From Terriglobia bacterium (lineage in GTDB: Bacteria; Acidobacteriota; Terriglobia; Terriglobales; Acidobacteriaceae): DNA of 64,000 bases. The stretch spans positions 116,913 through 180,912 of the forward strand of contig JAIQGL010000026.1 in assembly GCA_020072585.1 (NCBI GenBank), written 5' to 3'. Positions 42,380-49,488 of this stretch are shown here, in pieces. The notes under the pieces are model-generated. The model ran no database searches, had not been told where the DNA came from, and saw only the letters and a program-made list of their open reading frames with translations. The stretch's first letter is position 1; each line of letters starts with the position of its first letter. Both the position numbers and the translations under genes were made by a program.

Positions 42380-42465
42380 GGCACTGAGACCTACCCACCG
42401 CAAGGGCGGGTAGCTGCAAAAATGAATTTGAGCGCCGTAGGTGCGGCGCAAGGGTACCGACCCAA
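42380..42465. repeat. Repeat block before the TIR gene
   Basis: CTACCC...GGGTAG forms a small hairpin at about 42392-42414, followed by GAGCGCCGTAGGTGCGGCGCAAGG at about 42428-42451. The latter matches the block at about 40633-40651 before the nuclease-like gene, differing at only a few positions. Both AT-richer genes are thus preceded by the same kind of element. Confidence 0.6.
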
Positions 42466-42506
42466 TGGCTCGCACGGACGTATGCGTAAGGTCGGCGGTA
42501 CAATCA

Positions 42507-43406
42507 ATGAAAACAGGTATGCAAACTATGATCTATCTTTTCCTAAGCCATTCCTGGAAAGACAAGGAATTTGTCCGGAAGCTAGACCAATCTCTGCAGT
42601 TCCATGGCATACCTACGTTCCTCGATGAAAGAGATATTAAAGTGGGAGATTCGATACCGAGGAAAATCGTTGAGGCAATTGAGAGGAGTTCTCACCTTGT
42701 TTATGTTATTTCAACCCACTCTGTTCAATCACCCTGGGTTACCGAAGAATTAGACGTAGCCCAAGTACGGCAAAAGGAGCGAGAGGGGTACAAGATTCTT
42801 CCTTTGCGCATTGACGATATTGACGTGCCGGCAGGAGTGCGCCATCTACGATGGGCTGATTTCAGAAACTGGCAGTTGGTAGAAAGATATTTCATGTCTT
42901 TGAAAGACCTATTAACCGCCGTTGGTTATAAGTTATTGATTCCTTCAGGAAATGAAACGCATTTTATTCTCAGCGCCGATGCCGATTTTGACAGTGCTCT
43001 TAAGAGCACGCTGCTGGCGTATCACATGAGCGATCTCGCAATTGACACAGGGTTGGAATTCTCCCGATTTGATGACGAGTCATTGGAGGCGTCGATGCGT
43101 CTGTGCTGGCATCGATTACGGGACGCAAAATATCCCACTTCAATGACTGCCTTTGTGGAGCGATTAAATGAGTTCCGTGACCATGAAAGCGACCGCCTTC
43201 GCGAACTCAGGCAACTTTGCCTGGATCTAATCGAGCTTTATGTTTCGAAAAGACCGAGTGGAGCCAATGTGGCAGCGAAAGGGGCGAGGGAAGCGTATAT
43301 CCTTTTTAGAGAGCTAAATAATAGGGTGTCCCGTATTCTTTTTGCCATTGTGGCAGAGAACCGCAAATTGCTATCGGCAGGTCTCCCAGACCAAAAAATT
43401 GTTTAA
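42507..43406 (+). CDS. TIR-domain protein, putative NAD-cleaving effector
   Basis: A 299-residue protein. Residues about 8-120 are a TIR domain: FLSHSWKDKEFVRKLDQSL, the BB-loop region LDERDIKVGDSI and STHSVQSPWVTEEL. The last carries the glutamate (about Glu81) that is catalytic in NADase TIRs. The C-terminal 180 residues are helical and unrecognised (MSDLAIDTGLEF, a long helix REAYILFRELNNRVSRILFAIVAEN). Bacterial TIR proteins commonly act in anti-phage defence by degrading NAD or making cyclic ADP-ribose signals. The start could also be 42519 or 42528. GC is lower than in flanking genes. Confidence 0.85.
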   Translation: MKTGMQTMIYLFLSHSWKDKEFVRKLDQSLQFHGIPTFLDERDIKVGDSIPRKIVEAIERSSHLVYVISTHSVQSPWVTEELDVAQVRQKEREGYKILPLRIDDIDVPAGVRHLRWADFRNWQLVERYFMSLKDLLTAVGYKLLIPSGNETHFILSADADFDSALKSTLLAYHMSDLAIDTGLEFSRFDDESLEASMRLCWHRLRDAKYPTSMTAFVERLNEFRDHESDRLRELRQLCLDLIELYVSKRPSGANVAAKGAREAYILFRELNNRVSRILFAIVAENRKLLSAGLPDQKIV

Positions 43407-43944
43407 ATAACACTGTCAAATGCCTTGGGTGTTTGTGGGGTTGAGTCTTCATATTCCTCGCACGAGCTTGGGTTAGACTGCGCGGTACCGCTGATAGGTT
43501 GAAAAGGGAAAGCTGTGGCCGATGAAGCTCAAGTAAAATGTCTTAAGAAGGATATCTGGGCCTGGAACAAATGGCGGGGCATAAATTGGGCTCGTCGGGG
43601 GCTCCGGGTCGATTCGCTCCCGCGCGGTCGCTCGGAAGGACAGAATTATAGATAAATGAAGAGCTTCTCTTGCAGCCTTTTCCACCATGTGCCGCTCACG
43701 CGACGCAAAAGAAAAGCCGTTTTCAAGCGCGGGAATTGCAGTGTGCGAAAGCGAACGCTTCCGCAGGCTTCGTTTGTCAAGATGTACTACTTCGCAATGG
43801 ACTCCCAGAAGAGAGTGCGCTAAGTTAACGCAGCGCCGAGATGCGCAAGGTCTTTGAAAACTTAGCAGATAGCAAATAGCAGCTAGCAATTGGCAAAACC
43901 AGGAATCTACGACCCTCTGCTGACTTGGGATTGGGTTTGGGATC

Positions 43945-44003
43945 GGGTCACCCTTGGGTCCACCCAAGGGTCACGCAAGGGTCACCCAAGCGTCACGCAT
44001 GGG
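43945..44003. repeat. Tandem repeat, about five 11-bp units
   Basis: Units read GGGTCACCCTT, GGGTCCACCCAA, GGGTCACGCAA, GGGTCACCCAA and GCGTCACGCAT, ending in GGG. One unit is 12 bp. The consensus is GGGTCACSCAA, partly palindromic around GGTCACC. There are no spacers, so this is not a CRISPR array. Confidence 0.75.
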
Positions 44004-44274
44004 AGCCCCAGGGGTCGATTTGCGAAAGTGCTTTGTTTGCAACAAGAAGTTGAAAATGGCGGGGTGGGGCTGTAAGAATCGGGTGATCTGGTGATCGGAA
44101 CCCCAAAAGCTCTAAACCCCAAGCCAATTTGACGTAGGTCGCTCAAATCTACGCCAATCCGGGATGACTTGGAGATGCACCCCTCTGAAGTCCACGCCAA
44201 CCTGGGATGGATATGGGAGGGGGAGGGGGCCGATGCGATCGCCGACATCGCGCGTGATCGGAAAACCAAAGGCT

Positions 44275-44309
44275 TACCACTGATTAACACGGATAACACT
44301 GATCAGAAA
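44275..44309. repeat. Copy of the dispersed CACTGATTAACACGG repeat family
   Basis: About 35 bases that recur in the same orientation at 44806-44842 with roughly 80 percent identity by eye, flanking the 82-aa gene. The same family appears inverted at 39938-39972 and in the cox inverted repeat. Confidence 0.6.
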
Positions 44310-44458
44310 TGGGGGCGGGAACGTCTTATTGTTCTGCTCGCTTTCTCCGTCACCAGCGCTTTGGTTCTTTCGCCGATAAATTCTGACGCGGGGGGGCCTG
44401 GTTGCCAAGGAAAGACTTGCTCCCCGGTTGTTGTAAGATTTCAAGGAGAGGACCTCAC

Positions 44459-44707
44459 ATGGCAGAACCCACGTATGAAGAGATGAAAGCCCGCCTTGCT
44501 GAACTGGAGAAGCAGGTTGCCACCAAGCGCACCGGAGCCATGGAGTTCCGCGTGAGCGAAAAAGGCGGGGTCAGCGTCTATGGCCTGGGACGGTTTCCCG
44601 TTACGCTCTACTTTGAGCAATGGACCCGTCTGCTGGACCAGGCGGACAATCTCCGCGCCTTTCTGGAAGAAAACAAATCCAAGCTCAAGCTGAAAGAGCC
44701 CAAGTAA
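44459..44707 (+). CDS. Small hypothetical protein, 82 aa
   Basis: Not a named family to my knowledge. It starts MAEPTYEEMKARLAELEKQ, an N-terminal coiled-coil segment, then a beta-like core EFRVSEKGGVSVYGLGRFPVTLYFEQW and a helical Lys-rich end. GGAGAGG lies just upstream of the ATG. The core GLGRFPVTLYxEQW looks like a conserved small-protein motif. It is flanked by direct repeats (44275-44309 and 44806-44842). Confidence 0.7.
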   Translation: MAEPTYEEMKARLAELEKQVATKRTGAMEFRVSEKGGVSVYGLGRFPVTLYFEQWTRLLDQADNLRAFLEENKSKLKLKEPK

Positions 44708-44805
44708 TCGCCGTCATCGCGCGACATCCTACCCCAACAAGCCAAAGTCGGGCTTGTCGGGGGCCCCGACATCGCCGGAATCGCTGATCGGGAAGGCAGA
44801 AGATC

Positions 44806-44880
44806 TCACCACGGATGAACACAGATGACACTGATCGGAAAAGGGAGTGTGATTTTGGGTTCCGATCACCCGATTACCCG
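44806..44880. repeat. Dispersed repeat copy and GATCACCCGATTACCCGATG block
   Basis: 44806-44842 is the second direct copy of the repeat at 44275. 44857-44880 reads GGTTCCGATCACCCGATTAC and on, the near reverse complement (about 22 of 25 bases) of the block at 44079-44104. The pair of inverted blocks thus brackets the 82-aa gene and its direct repeats. Confidence 0.6.
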
Positions 44881-44900
44881 ATGTCCCGATGACCTGATTC

Positions 44901-46532
44901 CTACTCCTGCCACTTCCATTCCGCGTATTTCTTGCGCAGCTCCGTCTTGAGCAATTTTCCCGTCGATGTATGCGGCAGGTCGTTGACGAAGACAAAATCG
45001 TCCGGCATCTGCCATTTGGCGAACTTTGCGCTCAGGAACTCCCGCAGCTCATCCGCGGTCACCTGCGCGCCATCCTTTAACGCCACCACCGCGAGAGGGC
45101 GTTCCTGCCATTTGGGATGCTGCACCGCAACCACGCCCGCTTCGCGCACCGCCGGATGGCTCATGAGCGTATTTTCCAGATCGACGGAGCTGATCCACTC
45201 GCCGCCGGATTTGACCAGGTCCTTGCTGCGGTCCACCAGCTTGATGCAGCCGTCAGGATCAATGGTGGCGACGTCGCCGGTGCGGAACCAGCCGTCGGCG
45301 GTCCAGCGGTCGCGTGTCTCGGGCGCGTTGTAGTAGCTTCCGGCAACCCATGGGCCGCGGACTTCAAGTTCGCCCATGGTCTGGCCGTCGCACGGCGCAT
45401 CACCTTTCTCATTGCGAATGCGGACGTCAACAAAGGGCACCGGCCAGCCTTGCTTGGCGCGGAATGCGTACTGCTCGTCTTCCGGCAAAAGCAGCGCTGC
45501 GGGCGGCAGACGTGAAGCGGTGGCCTGCGGTGAAGTTTCCGTCATGCCCCAGGAGTGAATGAGATGGAATCCGTGGCGGTCAAGGTTGCGAATCAGGCTC
45601 TCCGGCGGCGCGGTGCCTCCGCACAGAATGCGGACGTCACGCGCGGGCTTCCAGTTCGAGCGCTTTTCCAGTGTCTGGAGCACGCCCAGCCAGACCGTGG
45701 GCACGGCGCAGGTCACCGTCACGCCTTCACGCTCAATCAGCTCAAGAATGCTCTCCGGATCAAGATGCGGACCGGGAAGCACATACTTTGCGCCCACCAT
45801 TGCCGCGGTATAGGAAAACCCCCAGCCGTTGGCGTGGAACATGGGCGAGGCCAGCAACACCACGTCATGCTGGGAGATGGCGCAGGAGTCCGCCATGGCC
45901 TGTGACATGCTGTGCAGCACCTGCGAACGATGCGAATAGAGCACGCCCTTGGGGCTGCCCGTGGTCCCGGAGGTGTAGCACATGCTGGCGCCATCATTCT
46001 CACTGAGCGCGGGAGGTTTGAAGTTGCCGCTGGCACGCTTGAGCCAGTCTTCATAGTCAGCGTAACCGTGTTGCACGGACTGCCCCGGATGCCGCACCAC
46101 AAAGATGCGTTCAAACTTCACCTTCGCGCAAAATTTTTCCAGCACCGGCAAGAGCACATCGTCCACGATCAGGAAGCGGTCCTGGGCGTGGTTGGCGATC
46201 CAGGCGATTTCGTCCGGGTGCAGGCGCAGGTTCAGCGGATGGAGCACGCCACCCGCGGCAGGGATGCCGAAATAACATTCAAGATGGGCGTAATGGTTCC
46301 ACATCAGCGTGGCTACGCGGTCACCCTTTTTCAACCCGATGGATTGCAGACACTCAGCCAGCCGCAGCGCGCGCTGGTGAAGTTGTCCCCAGGTGTACCG
46401 GTGCAATGAACGGTTCGGCAGCCGGGAGACGATCTCAACGTTGGTGGCATATCGCCCCGCGCGCTCCAGCAGCGCCGTGAGCGTGAGCGGATAATCCATC
46501 ATGGTATGGATGGGAGTAGGCATCTTGGGCAT
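44901..46532 (-). CDS. Medium/long-chain fatty acid-CoA ligase
   Basis: A 543-residue ANL-superfamily enzyme that activates a fatty acid with ATP and joins it to CoA. Motifs in order are the P-loop YTSGTTGSPKGVLYSH, WGMTETSPQ, the hinge GWFRTGDVATIDPDG, KDLVKSGGEWISSVDLEN and the catalytic Lys in TSTGKLLKTELRK. It resembles AlkK-type medium-chain ligases. The start may be 46532 or one of the ATGs within the next 11 codons; no ribosome-binding site decides. It is a single gene on the minus strand. Confidence 0.93.
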   Translation of the reverse strand: MPKMPTPIHTMMDYPLTLTALLERAGRYATNVEIVSRLPNRSLHRYTWGQLHQRALRLAECLQSIGLKKGDRVATLMWNHYAHLECYFGIPAAGGVLHPLNLRLHPDEIAWIANHAQDRFLIVDDVLLPVLEKFCAKVKFERIFVVRHPGQSVQHGYADYEDWLKRASGNFKPPALSENDGASMCYTSGTTGSPKGVLYSHRSQVLHSMSQAMADSCAISQHDVVLLASPMFHANGWGFSYTAAMVGAKYVLPGPHLDPESILELIEREGVTVTCAVPTVWLGVLQTLEKRSNWKPARDVRILCGGTAPPESLIRNLDRHGFHLIHSWGMTETSPQATASRLPPAALLLPEDEQYAFRAKQGWPVPFVDVRIRNEKGDAPCDGQTMGELEVRGPWVAGSYYNAPETRDRWTADGWFRTGDVATIDPDGCIKLVDRSKDLVKSGGEWISSVDLENTLMSHPAVREAGVVAVQHPKWQERPLAVVALKDGAQVTADELREFLSAKFAKWQMPDDFVFVNDLPHTSTGKLLKTELRKKYAEWKWQE

Positions 46533-46563
46533 TCTAAATCGCGGCCGGAAGCGAGACGATCAT

Positions 46564-47262
46564 TTAGTGCATTGGCACGGCAGTTGCTTTTGTGAATGGA
46601 AGTTTTTCGTCTTCCTGGTCCTTCAGAATCGTTTCCCCCTTGACCAGCCAGGATATGCCGAATGCGAGGATAGCGACGGACTCAAGCCAGAATCTTGGAG
46701 AAAATTTTTGAACCAGCGGCTTGATTGGCGGTAGTGCGGCAAGAGCAATAAAGAAGATACAAGCAAGGATGACATATCCACTGACGCGATAGACTGCGTT
46801 TCTCTGGAGCTTTTGCCGAGTGGGGCTTTTGTCCGGGGCAGTCATGGTGAACAGCACCAGGGAGAAGTAAGCAAATGTCAGAAACAGCAGTGCCGCAGCC
46901 GAAAGATGAACGCCGCCGATGAGCTTATCTCGCGCCGTTGCGCCCACGTCAGGCGTGGCGGGAATGAGCCCTACGCCAATGGCAAAAATAGATGCGAGAC
47001 GTCCCGCAATTTCGTCCCTCCGGTCATGCCCCCGGTAGGACATAAGGAAAACCCCGGTTGCGCATAAGCTGCCAACAAATACATCTCCCATCACTGTGTA
47101 GTAATAGTTGCTGATTGAGCTTTGTATTCCGGGGCCCTGCAAAAGAATCTTTCCCAAAGCCAGCACGAAAGGAAGAGTGGACCCGATAATCCCAATAGCT
47201 TTCCGCAAACCGAGATAAGAGATTACAAGGGAGGAGTTTTGAGCGCGGGATTGCTGGAGCAT
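46564..47262 (-). CDS. Multi-spanning membrane protein, unknown family
   Basis: A 232-residue membrane protein with six to seven hydrophobic segments. Conserved-looking loops are SISNYYYTVMGDVFVGSLCATGVFL, FLMSYRGHDRRDEIAGR and VGLIPATPDVG. Such proteins are widespread but I know no assigned function. The ATG at 47262 has GGAGG six bases upstream; the frame extends to 47334 without support. It lies next to the acyl-CoA ligase in the same orientation, 31 bases apart, so co-transcription is possible. Confidence 0.8.
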   Translation of the reverse strand: MLQQSRAQNSSLVISYLGLRKAIGIIGSTLPFVLALGKILLQGPGIQSSISNYYYTVMGDVFVGSLCATGVFLMSYRGHDRRDEIAGRLASIFAIGVGLIPATPDVGATARDKLIGGVHLSAAALLFLTFAYFSLVLFTMTAPDKSPTRQKLQRNAVYRVSGYVILACIFFIALAALPPIKPLVQKFSPRFWLESVAILAFGISWLVKGETILKDQEDEKLPFTKATAVPMH

Positions 47263-47413
47263 AACGGGCCTCCGATCTTGATATTTCCAGAAAGCCGGTT
47301 TCTTCCCGGCGCTGGGCCCATGGATCCCTGTCATTGGAGAGTCAAAGCTCTCCAGGTACGTTGTCTGGGAGAAGATATCACAGGTCAGTCAGGCGTGGCC
47401 GTAACCGCTGCTG

Positions 47414-47794
47414 TCAGCCGCGTCCCCGGAACTGAATGATTTTTCTGCGATCGCGTTTTGACGGTCTGCCGGCAGGCATAGGTTCGAATTGCATGGCTGC
47501 TTTGCGCTCCGCAGCGGCTTTCAGACGCGCTTCGCGACTTGCCTCCGTTTCGCGATAGAGCGTTTGCGCCACGGAAGCAGGGCCGCGCACCTCGCTCAGC
47601 AACAGGACCTCAACATGGAAGTCGCCGCCCTCATTGGTTACACGCAGCATGTCTCCAATCCGTACTTCGCGAGCAGGTTTTGCGAGTTGCCCGTTGGATT
47701 GAATCCTTCCCAGATCGCAGGCCCGGCCGGCCAGGGACCGTGTCTTGAAGAACCTGGCAGCCCAAAGCCACTTGTCTATCCGCACGGAGGTCAT
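47414..47794 (-). CDS. hslR: S4-domain RNA-binding protein, Hsp15-like
   Basis: A 126-residue protein with an N-terminal S4 RNA-binding fold: VRIDKWLWAARFFKTRSLAGRAC, VRIGDMLRV. A basic tail follows, ending RPSKRDRRKIIQFRGRG. This is the layout of Hsp15, which binds 50S subunits carrying stalled nascent peptides and frees them for recycling. Heat induction cannot be judged from the sequence. It is divergent from the metallophosphoesterase gene. Confidence 0.88.
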   Translation of the reverse strand: MTSVRIDKWLWAARFFKTRSLAGRACDLGRIQSNGQLAKPAREVRIGDMLRVTNEGGDFHVEVLLLSEVRGPASVAQTLYRETEASREARLKAAAERKAAMQFEPMPAGRPSKRDRRKIIQFRGRG

Positions 47795-47875
47795 GAGCTA
47801 TTTTCCTACAAGAAGGGGCCCCGGTGACAGCATCGGCGTTATATCGGGCTGTTTCCATCGTCTTACTCAAGCAGA

Positions 47876-48775
47876 ATGCTCACTCGACGCCGTGTGCTCA
47901 AAGCGCTTTTCGCGGCCGGCACTGCCACCGCCCTCACCGGTCTCTACACCTGGCGATGGGAGCCTCACTGGCTGGAATTTACCTATCCCGTTCTGCCCGT
48001 TCGCGGCCTGCCACCGGCGCTTGAAGGCCGGACGCTGGCCCAGATCACTGACACGCACATAGGGCCGGAAGTGGACGATGGCTATGTCATTGATTCTTTC
48101 CGCCGTACGCAGGAGCAGTCGCCGGATTTTGTCGTAGTCACCGGCGACTGGATCAGCTATCGCGACGAGCGCCAGTTTGAGCAACTGCGCCGCAATCTGG
48201 CGCATATACCGCATGGACGCCTGGGTACCGTGGGCATTCTTGGCAACCATGACTATGGCCGTGCATGGCGAATGCTGGATGTGGCCGACGAAGTGTCGCG
48301 TCTTGCCGGAGAGGCCGGGATTGCCATCCTGCGGAATGAGGCGCATACCTTGGGTGGGCTGCGCTTCATCGGCCTGGATGATTTCTGGGGCCCGCGATTC
48401 GATCCGGCGCCGGTGCTTGCGCAGCATGGCGGCAGTGGAGTTTCGGCATCGCCGAACAAGGCTGGTTCGAATGCACCATCGTATGAAGACGTTTCCTCCA
48501 TTGTGCTCTGTCACAATCCTGATGTGGCCGACCTGCCTGTCTGGGGAAATTATCAGGGCTGGATACTGGCCGGACATACGCACGGAGGCCAGTGCAAACC
48601 GCCATTTCTCCCTCCACCGGAACTGCCGGTAAAGAACCGGCGCTATACGTCCGGCAAATTCGCATTGTCCGGCAACCGGCGCATGTACATCAGCCGCGGT
48701 GTAGGACACCTGCTGCGTGTGCGCTTCAATGTGCGTCCGGAAATCCCGATCTTCAGGTTGCAGACGGAAACTTAA
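47876..48775 (+). CDS. Tat-exported metallophosphoesterase
   Basis: A 299-residue calcineurin-like phosphoesterase. An RRRVLKALFAAG twin-arginine-like signal or anchor opens the protein. Metal-binding motifs in order are ITDTHIG, VVTGDWI, GILGNHDYG, VLCHNPD and ILAGHTHGGQ. It is similar to YkuE-type enzymes, which act on UDP-diacylglucosamine-like or other membrane-associated phosphoesters outside the cytoplasm. The start is ATG 47876. It is a single gene between the S4 protein and a small exported protein. Confidence 0.92.
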   Translation: MLTRRRVLKALFAAGTATALTGLYTWRWEPHWLEFTYPVLPVRGLPPALEGRTLAQITDTHIGPEVDDGYVIDSFRRTQEQSPDFVVVTGDWISYRDERQFEQLRRNLAHIPHGRLGTVGILGNHDYGRAWRMLDVADEVSRLAGEAGIAILRNEAHTLGGLRFIGLDDFWGPRFDPAPVLAQHGGSGVSASPNKAGSNAPSYEDVSSIVLCHNPDVADLPVWGNYQGWILAGHTHGGQCKPPFLPPPELPVKNRRYTSGKFALSGNRRMYISRGVGHLLRVRFNVRPEIPIFRLQTET

Positions 48776-48843
48776 CCCCACTGGATCTTTTTGACCGGCG
48801 GTCCCTCAGGTCGCGGCGACTCCAGGATTGTCTTCTCACATTT

Positions 48844-48975
48844 TTATTCCCGCTTTTCTAAAAAATATTCTTCGCCGGTGACAGGAATAATCAGCCGCTT
48901 CTCCAGTTTTGCATGGTGAAAGAACGTCGCCGCTTTTTTGATGGGCGCGTTCATCAGCAAGACGACTTCATACAT
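48844..48975 (-). CDS. Possible 43-aa ORF
   Basis: A short minus-strand frame encodes MYEVVLLMNAPIKKAATFFHH and continues to EEYFLEKRE. Its composition is protein-like, but there is no ribosome-binding site and no known family. It could be a real small gene or a gene scrap. It lies in the 229-base gap before the small exported protein. Confidence 0.25.
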   Translation of the reverse strand: MYEVVLLMNAPIKKAATFFHHAKLEKRLIIPVTGEEYFLEKRE

Positions 48976-49004
48976 TTAAGAAATCGAACAAAGGAGAAAC
49001 TTCC

Positions 49005-49241
49005 ATGAAAATCGCTATGCTCCGCATATTTGCCCTGATGACCCTGGCAACATCCATGTCCTGCTTTGCCGCCACAGACGACTCCAGGCATGATGCTGTA
49101 CCAAACACCTCCGCCGCCAAACAACAAGAGGGATGCGCCGGCGCTAACGACGCGAAGAAACAGAAGCAAGAGAAGAAGACCCAGGACGGCGATCAGGACG
49201 AAAAGGATTATGATCGTGCGCTTCTGGGGATCTATGGATAA
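49005..49241 (+). CDS. Small exported Lys/Asp-rich protein, 78 aa
   Basis: A signal peptide (MKIAMLRIFALMTLATSMSCFA) is followed by a highly charged mature part (KKQKQEKKTQDGDQDEKDYD) with a single Cys. AAAGGAG lies eight bases before the ATG, which supports this strand. The opposite strand also has an open frame with a hydrophobic stretch but no ribosome-binding site. Unknown function. Small charged exported proteins like this are frequent in Acidobacteriota. Confidence 0.55.
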   Translation: MKIAMLRIFALMTLATSMSCFAATDDSRHDAVPNTSAAKQQEGCAGANDAKKQKQEKKTQDGDQDEKDYDRALLGIYG

Positions 49242-49443
49242 AGAATCCTGAGCAGTGAAAGTCCTGGCCTTCTGCCGCCGGTCGCAGTAATGAGAATGTG
49301 CTGCCGGCGGTGCATTTCCTCTACCTCCCGATCTCGGCGATGGCGCGCGATCACGGCGATCATCATGAATTCCCCTTTCTCCCTTCTTCCCTCTGCGTCC
49401 TGCGTTCCTCCGCGTTTCAAGTTTTTCCGTTCGCCCCTCGTCG

Positions 49444-49449
49444 TATAAT
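49444..49449 (+). promoter_or_regulatory. Probable -10 box for the TonB-receptor gene
   Basis: TATAAT stands 39 bases upstream of the receptor ATG. A convincing -35 was not found at the expected spacing (GTTTTTCC is weak). GAGGTGG just before the ATG is the ribosome-binding site. Confidence 0.45.
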
Positions 49450-49488
49450 CCTTGCGCCTGCAATGTTTATATTCTGAGGTGGTTCACC

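Larger units (their letters stand above)
43407..44458. other. Gene-poor repeat region after the TIR gene
   Basis: No convincing gene in 1050 bases. The longest frame (minus, 43473-43967) is rich in Arg, Pro and Ser, with no ribosome-binding site and no fold-like pattern. The region holds a tandem 11-bp repeat (43945-44003), a GGTGATCGG-type repeat (44077-44104) and a copy of the GATTAACACGGATAACACTG family (44275-44309). Confidence 0.5.

Noticed and set aside
43473..43967. 164-codon minus-strand frame in the gap after the TIR gene
   Set aside because: No ribosome-binding site, an Arg/Pro/Ser-rich composition and overlap with the tandem repeat. It was judged non-coding.
43945..44003. Possible CRISPR array
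   Set aside because: Units are 11-12 bp, contiguous, without spacers, and no cas gene is near.
47867..48781. 304-codon minus-strand frame opposite the metallophosphoesterase
   Set aside because: The plus strand carries all phosphoesterase motifs in order. The antisense frame has no recognisable domain.
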